A stretch of DNA of 64,000 nucleotides. Source: PALSA-350 sp963794165. Lineage in GTDB: Bacteria > Acidobacteriota > Terriglobia > Terriglobales > Acidobacteriaceae. Positions within the stretch are counted from its first letter, which is position 1; every line of letters starts with the position of its first letter. The position numbers and the translations under genes are program-made. Location of the stretch: contig CAWCCT010000011.1 in NCBI GenBank assembly GCA_963794165.1, forward strand, positions 124,001 through 188,000, read 5' to 3'. This document shows positions 33,056-42,154 of this stretch, piece after piece. Under the pieces are notes generated by a model that saw only the letters and a program-made list of their open reading frames with translations, did not search any database and was not told where the DNA came from.

Positions 33056-33898
33056 CTATACGGGTGGCCTGCCGGTGAGCCGCTCTATACGGCGGGCCAT
33101 CGGAGGATGAGTAGAAAAGAGATTGGCAAGGCTCGCTCCACCTAGAAAGGGAGCAACGATAAACAGGTGCGCCGTCGATGGCGAGGCTTGCATGGGGAGG
33201 CGCTTGGAGTAGGCATCGAGTTTCTGCAACGCACTGGCCAGGGCGTAGGGGTTTCCGGTGACGTGGGCTCCGGTGGCGTCGGCCTCGTACTCCCTGGAGC
33301 GGGAGACGGCCAACTGGATAAGGGTCGCTGCGATCGGCGCCAGGATGATCATGAAGAGACCGCCGCCATCCATGCGGCCGCGGCTGTCGCGATTGCCGCC
33401 GAATATGCTGGCGAAACGGGCGGTTTGCGCCAACAGGGTGATGGCTCCGGCGAGCGTGGCAGCAATGGAACTGGTGAGGATGTCACGATTCCTTACATGG
33501 CCCAGCTCGTGCGCCAGCACTCCTTCCAGCTCCTCGTCGTTGAGCAGGTTGAGGATCCCCTGGGTTACGGCAACCGCGGCATGTTTGGGGTTGCGTCCGG
33601 TAGCAAAGGCGTTGGGCGAATCGTTGGGGATTACATAGATCCTCGGCATGGGCAGCGCCATGCGGGGCAGGATGCGGTCCATGATCTGGTAGACCCTGGG
33701 CAGTTGCTCGCGCGTGACCGGCTGCGCGCGATACATCGATAACGCCAGCTTGTCAGAGTAGAAATAGCTGAAGAAATTCATTCCGGCAGCGACGAAAAAG
33801 GCCAGGATCATTCCATTGCGCCCGCCAAAATGGGCACCAAGGAACATGAGGAAAAGAGTGAGAACAGTCAGCAGAAAAGCAGTCTTTAAGGTATTCAT
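33056..33898 (-). CDS. htpX: Membrane metalloprotease HtpX (M48)
   Basis: A 280-residue inner-membrane zinc protease for quality control of membrane proteins. Two hydrophobic segments lead, followed by PRIYVIPNDSPNAFATGRNP, the zinc motif LEGVLAHELGHVRNRD and, further on, the Glu ligand region SREYEADATGAHVTGNP. GGGAGGTG precedes ATG 33898. It heads a minus-strand run with DUF4149, ychF and the ZIP gene. Its length and motifs are complete. Confidence 0.94.
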   Translation of the reverse strand: MNTLKTAFLLTVLTLFLMFLGAHFGGRNGMILAFFVAAGMNFFSYFYSDKLALSMYRAQPVTREQLPRVYQIMDRILPRMALPMPRIYVIPNDSPNAFATGRNPKHAAVAVTQGILNLLNDEELEGVLAHELGHVRNRDILTSSIAATLAGAITLLAQTARFASIFGGNRDSRGRMDGGGLFMIILAPIAATLIQLAVSRSREYEADATGAHVTGNPYALASALQKLDAYSKRLPMQASPSTAHLFIVAPFLGGASLANLFSTHPPMARRIERLTGRPPV

Positions 33899-33971
33899 AG
33901 CGCGGCACCTCCCGCACCTAAACCATGCTGTCTCTATTGTGTCACGTTGTTCCCCGCCCCAGGTCGAATGA

Positions 33972-34000
33972 TTGACAAACAGTGGCTAAGGAATTTCAAT
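33972..34000 (+). promoter_or_regulatory. Possible sigma-70 promoter of the ethylene-receptor-like kinase
   Basis: TTGACA at 33972-33977, 17 bp spacer, TTCAAT at 33995-34000. The -35 box is perfect and the -10 box weak. Confidence 0.35.
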
Positions 34001-34035
34001 GCTGACTGTGGCACGGGAAGATTGGTCTGTTTCCT

Positions 34036-35295
34036 TTGCCTCGAGTAGGTGCTTTGAGAAAAATCCTACTGGCCGCCGCACTCACCGTTGTTGTGCTTGA
34101 AGTCCTGGCACACACCGGCGTGCTTGCTGCGCTGCTTTCCCCTAATTACCTGCCCCACCGTTACTGCTACCTGCAACAGCCTTGGCTGGTGTGGACAAAT
34201 GTGACCATGGATGGCCTGATCGCCATCTCCTATGGGGCAATTTTTGCTTCCCTCTTCTGGATCGCCGGCAAGTTGCGTTCGATTCAAGATCTGCGCGACT
34301 ACGTGTGGATGCTGATCGCGTTTGGCACCTTCATCGTGGCCTGCGGAGCCACCCACTTGATGGAGTTGATCACCGTCTGGTGGCCGGTGTATCCGGCCGC
34401 AGCCGTAGTAAAAATTTTATGTGCCGCGGCTTCGGTTCCCACCGCTATCCTCTTTGTCCGCGCTGCGCCGGCGCTGGCCGGAAACATTCACCGATTCCTC
34501 GACATGCTTTCCACCACCCAACAGGAAAAGGACCAGGCGGTCCACTCCCTGATGGCGTCGGAAAAGCTGGTGGTCGCGGGGCGAATCTCTGCCTCCATCA
34601 GCCACGAGATCAAGAACCCACTGGAGACAGCGGGCAATGTTCTGTATCTGCTGGCGACCGATCGAAGAATGCCCAGCGACCTCGTCGAGTTGGCAAAAGC
34701 TGCCTCGTCGGAGCTGAAGCGCGCCGACCAGATCGCACAAAGTAACCTCTCGCTGTTGAGGACGTCGGGTTCGCCGGTAGCGGTGTCTCTCGCCAACCTG
34801 GTGGATAACGTTCTTGATTTACAAGAGCCTCAGTTGATGGAACGCAGCATCTCGCTGCAACGAAGACTTCACGTGCCCGTGCCCTTGACAGCCTATTCCG
34901 GCGAGTTGCGGCAGGTACTCGTCAATCTGATCCAGAATGCGGCGGCCGCCATTGGTTCGAAGGGTCGGATCCTGGTCCGCGTGCAGCCACGGCGGTTGCA
35001 AGCGGGTCATCCCGGGTACTCAATCACCATCGCCGACACCGGGCCTGGGATCGAGCTGAAACATCGCCAGCAGCTGTTTACACTGTTCTTTACGACAAAG
35101 GGAGAACAGGGTACGGGGCTGGGTCTTTGGCTGGTGCGTTCCATGGTCGAGAAGCAGGGTGGGCGGATCCGGTTTCGCTCCCGCACGGCTGCCGAATGCA
35201 ACAAGCCAGGAACGCTTTTTAATATATGGATTCCGCTGGAACCGTCGTCCATTGCAACGTCGACTGTCCCGGACGCTGTTTCTGCCGCGCGCTGA
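34036..35295 (+). CDS. Sensor histidine kinase with ethylene-receptor-like membrane domain
   Basis: A 419-residue membrane kinase. After a first hydrophobic segment (about residues 10-33), the region 48-142 has three membrane helices that resemble the copper-binding ethylene sensor of plant ETR1. Asp59 and Tyr66 match ETR1 Asp25 and Tyr32; Ile100, Cys103 and His107 in FIVACGATHL match ETR1 Ile62, Cys65 and His69, in nearly the same words (ETR1 FIVLCGATHL). The kinase core has SISHEIKNPLE with His190, an N-box (LRQVLVNLIQNAAA), DTGPGI and GTGLGLWLV. There is no GAF or receiver domain. The start is a TTG at 34036. No response regulator is adjacent. Ethylene or a similar small ligand is an inference. 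Confidence 0.88.
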   Translation: MPRVGALRKILLAAALTVVVLEVLAHTGVLAALLSPNYLPHRYCYLQQPWLVWTNVTMDGLIAISYGAIFASLFWIAGKLRSIQDLRDYVWMLIAFGTFIVACGATHLMELITVWWPVYPAAAVVKILCAAASVPTAILFVRAAPALAGNIHRFLDMLSTTQQEKDQAVHSLMASEKLVVAGRISASISHEIKNPLETAGNVLYLLATDRRMPSDLVELAKAASSELKRADQIAQSNLSLLRTSGSPVAVSLANLVDNVLDLQEPQLMERSISLQRRLHVPVPLTAYSGELRQVLVNLIQNAAAAIGSKGRILVRVQPRRLQAGHPGYSITIADTGPGIELKHRQQLFTLFFTTKGEQGTGLGLWLVRSMVEKQGGRIRFRSRTAAECNKPGTLFNIWIPLEPSSIATSTVPDAVSAAR

Positions 35296-35636
35296 CGCAT
35301 GTATATAGCTGCGACGTGGTATGGCGAAATCAGGTTGGGGTAGAGCGCGGTAGAGTGCCGCACCTACGGCGCTCGGGATCATCTTTCCCCAATACCCACA
35401 GCCCTTCCGGGCTGGGCTCACGTTTAGCCACCGGCCCTCCGGGCCTTGATGCATCATCAGGTTGCACATTGCACGTTTACCGCACACGTCGTGGGCGGTG
35501 AAGCGAGAAAGAGGTAATTTCAGCCCCCGAGGGTTCTGGGGACTGAATGGGCGACTCGCCCCTCAGCGGCTAAAGCCGGACCTTTTGAAGAAGATATGTA
35601 AGGCCTAAAGGCCGTACCCTTCAGAAGATCCAGCGG
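35296..35636. other. Intergenic region with short palindromic repeats
   Basis: About 340 bp containing small inverted repeats (CAGCCCTTCCGGGCTG, GGCCCTCCGGGCC, AAGGCCTAAAGGCC) of the kind scattered through the window. No gene or promoter was recognised. Confidence 0.5.
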
Positions 35637-36611
35637 TCATGAGGGTTGTATCCATCCTTGCTTGAGCGCGGGATTGCCCGCGGTATCGAGACGGTGCATA
35701 TGCTCGGTGCTGAGCGTGAGGTCGAGAGCTGCGATGCTTTCACGTAGCTGCTCGATTTTGCTGCCGGCAATGATGGGGAGGATAGCAGGGTCACTCTGCC
35801 GCATCCAGGCAATGATGACTTGCCCAGGGGTACAGCCTGACTCAGTGGCCACCTCTCGCAATACGCGCAACCGCTCATCGGAGTCAGGACCCGCGAATTG
35901 CGGCGGCACTTCACGGTCAGAGCGCGTGTAGGCTCCCTGCAGAAGAATCGAATAGCCGATCAACGTTACGTTATGACTGCGCGCATACTCCTTCAGGTCT
36001 TCGCTGAGGAAGATCTGCGGTCCAAAATCAGCGGCGTGGCGGGGACGCAAATAAGTGTATCTCTGCTCCACGGCGGAGTACTCAATCCACTTATTGACCC
36101 GGCTGATCATGTTAGCTTCCGCGATGCGCCACAGCGGTAAATTGCTGGCTCCAATCGCACGCACTTTTCCGGCTTTGACTAAGGCATCGAATGCCTTCAT
36201 GGTTTCTTCGAGCGGGGTGGCGCGATCATCGTTATGCGCAAAATAGAAATCGAGGCGGTCAGTCCCAAGTCTTTTCAGGCTCTTCTCGCACTCGCGCTGA
36301 ATCTCCACCGCGCTCAGACCACCGGCACAGCCGGGGTAGTCGAAGCCCAGCTTGGAGGAAATGAACATTTGATCGCGATTGCGGCGCTCGTTCATCCAGG
36401 CGCCGATGGTGGTTTCGCTCTCACCACCTACACAACCGGGCAGCCAACACGAGTACATGTTGGCGGTGTCAATGAATGTGCCACCATTCTCCGCAAAAAA
36501 GTCGAATAGCTTGAACGCAGTCGCGCGGTCGATTCTGCTGCCAATCAAGTCGCTCCCGATGGCAAGCGCACTCACTTCAAGATTCGACTTGCCCAGCTTG
36601 ATCCTTTTCAC
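35637..36611 (-). CDS. Aldo/keto reductase
   Basis: A 324-residue cytoplasmic NADPH-dependent oxidoreductase. FAENGGTFIDTANMYSCW holds the Asp and Tyr of the catalytic tetrad, ISSKLGFDYPG the Lys and LDFYFAHNDD the His. The C-terminal GQVIIAWMRQSDPAILPIIAGSKIEQLRESI is the cofactor-binding end. The GTG at 36611 is preferred because GGGAG is just upstream and the family start KRIKLGKSNLEVS follows; a TTG at 36641 is possible. The substrate is unknown. It lies after the DMT transporter gene on the same strand. Confidence 0.87.
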   Translation of the reverse strand: MKRIKLGKSNLEVSALAIGSDLIGSRIDRATAFKLFDFFAENGGTFIDTANMYSCWLPGCVGGESETTIGAWMNERRNRDQMFISSKLGFDYPGCAGGLSAVEIQRECEKSLKRLGTDRLDFYFAHNDDRATPLEETMKAFDALVKAGKVRAIGASNLPLWRIAEANMISRVNKWIEYSAVEQRYTYLRPRHAADFGPQIFLSEDLKEYARSHNVTLIGYSILLQGAYTRSDREVPPQFAGPDSDERLRVLREVATESGCTPGQVIIAWMRQSDPAILPIIAGSKIEQLRESIAALDLTLSTEHMHRLDTAGNPALKQGWIQPS

Positions 36612-36645
36612 TCCCAGGCTCCCCAATCGATTAGATGGCAACCAA

Positions 36646-37098
36646 CTATGCGGCCGCCTTGACGTAAGTCGCGAGCACGACGCCGCAGATCATGACCACG
36701 GCTCCAAGAATATTAGGGATCGTGATCCGCTGCACGGGGGAGCCCAGCCACCCAAAGTGGGAGAGAATCATGCCCCCGATTACTTGCCCCGCTATGAGGG
36801 TAATGAACATGGCGCGAGCGCCCACTTGGGGCAATAGCCAGGCAATCGCAAATACCAGGCAAGCGCCCAATGCACCCGCAGTGAGCAACAGGGGATGAAC
36901 ATCTTTCAAGCCGCTTAAGACGCCTGAACGCCAACCTGTAAGGCCGATGAGAACAGCGGTAGCAGCGCCGACGCACCAGAAGAAGGCATTGCCGACGCGA
37001 GGGTTACCCAACGCGCTGCCTACTTTGCCGTTCATGGAAAGGTGGACTGCAAGAATGATTCCGAGAAATATGGTGAAGAGATAAAAAGGAAGCTTCAT
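36646..37098 (-). CDS. DMT family transporter, YdcZ/DUF606 type
   Basis: A 150-residue protein with five hydrophobic segments. The N-terminal GIILAVHLSMNGKVGSALGNPRVGNAFFW and the C-terminal FGWLGSPVQRITIPNILGAVVMICGVVLA are the signature of the YdcZ family of small drug/metabolite transporters, which probably dimerise. The substrate is unknown. GGAG lies eight bases before ATG 37098. It precedes the aldo/keto reductase by only a few tens of bases, suggesting one transcript. Confidence 0.85.
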   Translation of the reverse strand: MKLPFYLFTIFLGIILAVHLSMNGKVGSALGNPRVGNAFFWCVGAATAVLIGLTGWRSGVLSGLKDVHPLLLTAGALGACLVFAIAWLLPQVGARAMFITLIAGQVIGGMILSHFGWLGSPVQRITIPNILGAVVMICGVVLATYVKAAA

Positions 37099-37244
37099 TT
37101 CCGTTCTCCAGACTTGAGGAACTGCCGCGACCAGGCAGAAGTTTTCGCCATTCAGGTTCCGTTATGAACTATTCATATTTTTAGTTTCCAGCGACAAGAC
37201 ACTACACTGAGTCTCAGCCGTCTGTCAAAAACAGGCTAAATGTC

Positions 37245-37272
37245 TTGACAGCCCGCGAACGCCGGGTATAGT
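37245..37272 (+). promoter_or_regulatory. Sigma-70-like promoter
   Basis: TTGACA at 37245-37250, 16 bp spacer, TATAGT at 37267-37272. The predicted start site lies about 85 bases before ATG 37364. Confidence 0.6.
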
Positions 37273-37363
37273 GGCCTGGAAGGTAGAACCGGTGACATGG
37301 AACGCCCGGAAATCTCATGTATTCCCCGCCCAGCAGCATGCCTGCTGCCCACCGCTTAGCCTT

Positions 37364-38383
37364 ATGAAAGCATTTCTCTTTATAGTCATGACACTACTTA
37401 CTGCTTCGCCCGCGCTGGCGGGTCCTCCGCAATGGCAGATCGCAAATAATCTGGTACGGGTCGAGGGTTACCTGCCCGATGCCGCGAGCGGCTTCTATCG
37501 CGGCACCCGCTTCGACTGGTCGGGCGTGATCGGGGATCTCGAGTATGCAGGGCATCGCTACTATGGTCCCTGGTTTACGCAAACCGATCCCAAAGTTTCT
37601 GATTTCATCTATCAAGGCGCGGACATCGTCGCTGGTCCCTGCAGCGCCATCACCGGCCCAGTCGAGGAGTTTACGGTACTGGGATACGACCAAGCAAAGG
37701 CCGGGGCAACCTTCCTCAAGATCGGCGTGGGCATACTACGCAAGCCTGATGATTCGCCCTACAGCCCCTATCGGCTTTACGAAATTGTGGACGGCGGTAA
37801 GTGGAGCTTTGAGAAGAGCGCGGAGGCGGTGGAGTTTATCCAGGAACTGCACGATTCCTCTTCCGGTTATGGATACATCTACCGCAAAAAAGTAAGCCTG
37901 GTTGCGGGCAAGCCCGAGATGTTGATCGAGCATAGTCTCAAGAATGTAGGTACGCGGGCGATTCACACCAGCGTGTACGATCATAACTTCCTGGTGCTGG
38001 ATAAACAGCCAACCGGCACGGGCTTCACCATTACCGTGCCATTTGCCATTCACAGCGATGAGCCTCCGAAAAAGGAGTTCGCAGAAATTCGTAAGAACCA
38101 GATCGTCTACCTGAAAACACTTACCGGTCAGGATGTAGTTGCCACCCCCATAGAGGGCTTCGGGCACAGTTCTGACGACTACAAAGTTCGTATCGAGAAT
38201 GCGAACGTAACGGCGGGAATGACGATCAGCGGGGATCGGCCACTGGCAAAGATGGCGCTTTGGTCCATCCGCAGCGTGCTTGCAGTAGAGCCGTTCGTCG
38301 ATGTCTCCGCCGAGCCCGGTGGCCAGACCAGCTGGAGATATGTCTACGAGTACTACACGCTCCCCCACGGAAGCGGCAAATAA
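37364..38383 (+). CDS. Secreted protein of unknown function, possible mutarotase-like fold
   Basis: A 339-residue protein with a signal peptide (MKAFLFIVMTLLTASPALA). Segments such as GFYRGTRFDWSGVIGDLEYAGHRYYGPWF, GYIYRKKVSLVAGKPEMLIEHSLKN, THVYDHN-like SVYDHNFLV and MALWSIRSVLAVEPFVDVS recall beta-sandwich proteins related to galactose mutarotase. No catalytic residues could be assigned. An open frame exists up to 37271 but overlaps the predicted -10 box, so ATG 37364 is chosen. It is followed by a dehydrogenase and a transaldolase, which fits a carbohydrate context. Confidence 0.72.
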   Translation: MKAFLFIVMTLLTASPALAGPPQWQIANNLVRVEGYLPDAASGFYRGTRFDWSGVIGDLEYAGHRYYGPWFTQTDPKVSDFIYQGADIVAGPCSAITGPVEEFTVLGYDQAKAGATFLKIGVGILRKPDDSPYSPYRLYEIVDGGKWSFEKSAEAVEFIQELHDSSSGYGYIYRKKVSLVAGKPEMLIEHSLKNVGTRAIHTSVYDHNFLVLDKQPTGTGFTITVPFAIHSDEPPKKEFAEIRKNQIVYLKTLTGQDVVATPIEGFGHSSDDYKVRIENANVTAGMTISGDRPLAKMALWSIRSVLAVEPFVDVSAEPGGQTSWRYVYEYYTLPHGSGK

Positions 38384-38613
38384 CGGGACCTGGTTACCAG
38401 AGCCAGGGCCTTGCTTATTAGACGAGGTGGGCCTTATAGTGCGACAGGATAGCAAGCAAGAAGAGTTCCAACAGGAACTCTGTTGCTGTTGTCTTTGAAA
38501 CCTGCGCCTCCCCAGTCGCGTCTCAAAGCGTTGGAGTTACCAGTAAATGCCAGGAAGGTCGATGGCGGTGCTAAGTCGCATACCTTCAGTAGTAGCGGTT
38601 TGAGGAACTGCCG

Positions 38614-39648
38614 ATGAAAGCTCTGGTCAAGTATGCGAGTGGGGAAGGAAACGTCGATATACGGGAAGTTGAGGAGCCTGGTTGCGGAGAGAACCAGGTA
38701 AAGCTTGAGATTGCCTACTGTGGAATCTGCGGAACAGATATCCATGTTCTTCATGACACGTTTCGTAACTATCCCCCTGTGATCCTGGGGCATGAGTTTT
38801 CCGGCACGGTGGTTGAGGTGGGCCGGAACGTTACCAATGCCACAGTGGGAGAAAGAGTGACGGGTCTTGGCGCCACAGCCGTTACCTGTGGTCAATGCGA
38901 GTACTGCCGCTCTGGATATTTTATTTTCTGTTCCAACCGCAGAGGCATGGGGCACGGTGTCAATGGAGCCTTTACCCGTTATGTCGTGATGCGTCCCGAC
39001 CAGCTCTACCGGATTCCTGAGAATTTTTGTTTGGATGAAGCGGCCATGAGCGAACCCTTCGCGGCTGTGGTGCAGGCAGTGACCGAAATCACGAATGTGC
39101 GCATCGGCGACACAGCCCTGGTATCGGGTCCGGGGCCGATGGGGCTGCTGTGCCTGAAATTGCTGGTGGCGGAAGGTGTACGGACGATTGTCGCTGGGGC
39201 TCCGGGCGATCAGGAACGTCTCAGTGCCGCGCTTCGCATTGGCGCCGCGGCGGTTGTGAACATAGGCGAGCAGAAGTTGAGCGACGCAATTCAGGAGCAC
39301 ACCGCAGGCGTTGGCGTAGATGTGGCGTTCGAATGCGCCGGCCACCCCGGCTCAGTGCGCGGTTGTCTCGAATCCCTGCGTCCGATGGGACGTTACACGC
39401 AAGTGGCAATCTGCGGGCAGGACATCAAATTCCCTATCGATCTGATCTTTTACAAGCAGCTGACGATGTCCGGCTCAGTCTGTTATACCGCTCGAACGTG
39501 GGAGCGCATGATGAGGATCTATGCCGAGGGTCGAGTCAGGTTGAACGATCTGATATCTACCAAGCTTCCTATTTCGGAGTGGCGCACCGCCTTTCAACTA
39601 TGCGACGAAAAAAAGGCGATCAAGGTATTGATGTATCCAGAGAAATAG
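38614..39648 (+). CDS. Zinc-binding dehydrogenase, sorbitol/threonine dehydrogenase-like
   Basis: A 344-residue medium-chain dehydrogenase. The catalytic-zinc region is CGICGTDIHVLH and GHEFSGTVVEVG; the structural zinc cysteines are in TCGQCEYCRSGYFIFC. ALVSGPGPMGLLCLKLLVAEGV is the NAD-binding motif and GVDVAFECAGHPGSV a family marker. It probably oxidises a polyol or sugar. It lies 10 bp before the transaldolase gene, with GGAGGGG between, so the two are co-expressed. Confidence 0.9.
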   Translation: MKALVKYASGEGNVDIREVEEPGCGENQVKLEIAYCGICGTDIHVLHDTFRNYPPVILGHEFSGTVVEVGRNVTNATVGERVTGLGATAVTCGQCEYCRSGYFIFCSNRRGMGHGVNGAFTRYVVMRPDQLYRIPENFCLDEAAMSEPFAAVVQAVTEITNVRIGDTALVSGPGPMGLLCLKLLVAEGVRTIVAGAPGDQERLSAALRIGAAAVVNIGEQKLSDAIQEHTAGVGVDVAFECAGHPGSVRGCLESLRPMGRYTQVAICGQDIKFPIDLIFYKQLTMSGSVCYTARTWERMMRIYAEGRVRLNDLISTKLPISEWRTAFQLCDEKKAIKVLMYPEK

Positions 39649-39658
39649 CGGAGGGGTG

Positions 39659-40768
39659 ATGAGCAAGACACTGGAGAAGCCGGTAACGTACAAGAGCCCT
39701 TTATATGAGATGACGCAGACCACACCCACTTGTCTCTGGAACGACTCGGCTGCCCTCTCCGAATTGAGCTATTCGATCGAGCACGGTGCAGTGGGCGCTA
39801 CTTGCAACCCCGTCATCGTGCTGGACGTGCTCAAAAAGGAAGCTCATCTGTGGAACGATCGGATTCGGGCCCTGGCAGTCGAACTGCCGACAGCGACCGA
39901 AGAAGAGATCGGGTGGAAACTGGTGGAGGAGATCTCTGCCCAACGGGCGGAATTGCTGCGGCCTGCCTTCGCTCACCACCAGGGCCGGAACGGCAGGCTC
40001 TCGATTCAAACCGATCCACACTACTATCGAGACGCTGCCGCCCTGCTGCAGCAGGCCCTACGCTTCGATGCCCTGGCGCCAAACATGATCGTGAAGATTC
40101 CCGCCACGGCCGCTGGCATTCCTGCGATGGAGGAGGCGACGTATCACGGCATCAGCATCAATGCGACCGTCTCCTTCGCCCTACCGCAATGCATTGCGGT
40201 GGCCGAAGCTATCGAGCGTGGCCTGAAACGGCGGGAGAGGGAGGGTCTCGATATCTCCAGCATGGGCCCGGTTTGCACGATCATGGTGGGGAGACTCGAT
40301 GACTGGCTGAAAGTGGTGGCGGAAAAGCAGGATATTATCCTCGAGCCCGGCTATCTTGACTGGGCTGGAGTAGCCGTTTTCAAGAAGGCGTACAAAATCT
40401 TTCGTGAGCGCGGCTATCGTGTGCGGCTGCTCTCAGCGGCATTCCGCAACCACATGCACTGGAGCGAGCTGGTGGGCGGCGATGTGGTGATTTCTCCACC
40501 TTACAAATGGCAGGTTCGCTTCAATGCGAGCGATGTAGGCGTCGCCCCGCGGATAGAAAATCCGGTCAACCCGGAAATCGTAGATGCGCTGTCGCGGAAG
40601 TTTCCCGACTTCCGGCGGGCCTACAACGAAGATGGACTCTCGCTAAGCGAATTTAACAGCTATGGCCCCACCGTCCGCACCCTGCGACAGTTCCTTGAAG
40701 CCACCCACGAATTAGCGGTTCGGGTGAGGGATTTGCTTCTTCCCACTCCGGATGGATCTGCTTCTTAA
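39659..40768 (+). CDS. Transaldolase family protein
   Basis: A 369-residue TIM-barrel aldolase. GAVGATCNPVIVLDVLKKE is the N-terminal family motif, the Schiff-base Lys is in NMIVKIPATAAGIPAMEEA, and ATVSFALPQCIAVAEAIERGLKR follows. The spacing and length fit the transaldolase family, but several segments (ILEPGYLDWAGVAVFKKAYKIF) suggest a divergent branch whose substrate may not be sedoheptulose 7-phosphate. ATG 39659 has GGAGG four to five bases upstream. It forms a unit with the preceding dehydrogenase and the following regulator. Confidence 0.87.
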   Translation: MSKTLEKPVTYKSPLYEMTQTTPTCLWNDSAALSELSYSIEHGAVGATCNPVIVLDVLKKEAHLWNDRIRALAVELPTATEEEIGWKLVEEISAQRAELLRPAFAHHQGRNGRLSIQTDPHYYRDAAALLQQALRFDALAPNMIVKIPATAAGIPAMEEATYHGISINATVSFALPQCIAVAEAIERGLKRREREGLDISSMGPVCTIMVGRLDDWLKVVAEKQDIILEPGYLDWAGVAVFKKAYKIFRERGYRVRLLSAAFRNHMHWSELVGGDVVISPPYKWQVRFNASDVGVAPRIENPVNPEIVDALSRKFPDFRRAYNEDGLSLSEFNSYGPTVRTLRQFLEATHELAVRVRDLLLPTPDGSAS

Positions 40769-40897
40769 GCGGGTGACATAAAGCACTGACACCACCGGGC
40801 GACAAGCTGCGCTTGTGTTAAGTTCCCTATTGAACTCTTTTCAAGTTTTCAAGATTTGGTGCTAGTATTGCGCCCGTAAACAACTCGGGCTGGAGAC

Positions 40898-42022
40898 ATG
40901 AAGGCAAAACCAGAAATTACTCGCAAGGTAGACAAATACTGGGTCCCAATTATTGCGAGGACGATTGAACTGCTGGATTGCTTTGGACCTGCCAACGAAT
41001 CGTTGACGCTGGAAGAAGTTGTCAAGAAAACTGGGATACCCCATACCACCGCCTATCGGATCTTGCATACGCTGGTATTGCGGGATTACCTTACGCAGTC
41101 CGGACGGCAGTACCGGCTCAACCGGCTACGCAGAAGACTTCGGTTTGGCTTCGCCAATCTTTCCAAACACATTTGCATAGCAGTTGAGATCCAACGCAGC
41201 CTGGAGAAAGCGACAGCCGCTGCCGGAATTGATCTGGTGGTCTGGGATAATGACCGCAACGCGGACACCGCCATTCGCAACGCGGAAGCGATGGCGGACA
41301 GCAAGGTCGACTTGGCCATTGAATTTCAGCTGTTCGAGCATGTCGCGCCGGTTATCTCGGATATTCTGTCGCGTTCTGAAATTCCCCTCATTTCTCTGGT
41401 CAATCCCCACCATGGAACCGTGTATTTTGGCGTCAACAATTACCGCGCGGGATTTTCCGCGGGGGTTGCGCTGGCGGAACACGCCGCCAGGCACTGGGAT
41501 TCCGAGGTGGACACGCTTCTGCTTCTGGAGTCACCCCGTGCCGGCAGGACTATCCAGAGCAGGCTGGTGGGCGCGCTGCAGGGAGTCCAGGAGCGGCTCG
41601 GACCGTTACCGGGGAAATCGATTCTTCATCTGGATGGCGGTGGTGACAAAGCAACGTCCCAGGCTGCTGCCACCGCCGCATTCAAGTCCCGATCGAGAAA
41701 GAAGATCCTGGTGGTTGGGATCAATGATGAGAGTGCTGTCGGGGCAGTAGAAGCCGCAAAACAGGCGGGGGGCGGAACGGAAATCGCGATTGTGGGTCAT
41801 GGTGGGAGTGGGGAGATTACAGACATTGTGGCGAATCCAGACAGCCCATGCATCGGCACTGTTTTCTTTCACGCTGAGCGTTACGGAACGGATCTGCTCA
41901 ACTTCGCTTTGCCGATCGTGCGGGGGAGATCGGCCCCGGTTGTCCATTACGTGCCCCATGAGTTCGTGGGAAAAGATGCTTTGCTGCGCACTCGCCGCGA
42001 AGGCAACGCCCGCCCTTCCTAG
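40898..42022 (+). CDS. Regulator fusing IclR-type HTH to a periplasmic-binding-protein-like sugar domain
   Basis: A 374-residue cytoplasmic protein. Residues about 15-75 are an IclR-like winged helix (IIARTIELLDCFGPANESLTLEEVVKKTGIPHTTAYRILHTLV). Instead of the usual IclR effector domain, residues about 90-350 resemble a sugar-binding periplasmic-protein fold (DLAIEFQLFEHVAPVISDIL, IPLISLVNPHHG, YFGVNNYRAGFSAGVALAEHA, ILVVGINDESAVGAVEAAKQAG). It has no signal peptide, so it binds its ligand in the cytoplasm like LacI proteins. Beside a polyol-type dehydrogenase and transaldolase, it is a plausible controller of them. GGAG lies four bases before the ATG. Confidence 0.85.
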   Translation: MKAKPEITRKVDKYWVPIIARTIELLDCFGPANESLTLEEVVKKTGIPHTTAYRILHTLVLRDYLTQSGRQYRLNRLRRRLRFGFANLSKHICIAVEIQRSLEKATAAAGIDLVVWDNDRNADTAIRNAEAMADSKVDLAIEFQLFEHVAPVISDILSRSEIPLISLVNPHHGTVYFGVNNYRAGFSAGVALAEHAARHWDSEVDTLLLLESPRAGRTIQSRLVGALQGVQERLGPLPGKSILHLDGGGDKATSQAAATAAFKSRSRKKILVVGINDESAVGAVEAAKQAGGGTEIAIVGHGGSGEITDIVANPDSPCIGTVFFHAERYGTDLLNFALPIVRGRSAPVVHYVPHEFVGKDALLRTRREGNARPS

Positions 42023-42091
42023 TGGGGGCAGAAAAGTGGGAAGGCTCGAGAAGCAGTCACCAGAGATAAAGAGTTTACGTGAGAACCTGCC

Positions 42092-42154
42092 GGCATTTGC
42101 GTGAGGGATCCCAGGTCTCAAAAGCGAGACCTGGGGCACCCATCATCGCATCCA
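42092..42154. repeat. Extended palindromic element, shared with 45646-45709
   Basis: GGCATTTGCGTGAGGGATCC, then the CCCAGGTCTC hairpin (42110-42135), then GGCACCCATCATCGCATCCA. The 45646 copy matches over the whole length with only a few changes. Confidence 0.8.

Noticed and set aside
38434..39345. Open frame of 303 codons antisense to the zinc dehydrogenase
   Set aside because: The plus-strand dehydrogenase has complete catalytic motifs; the antisense product resembles nothing.
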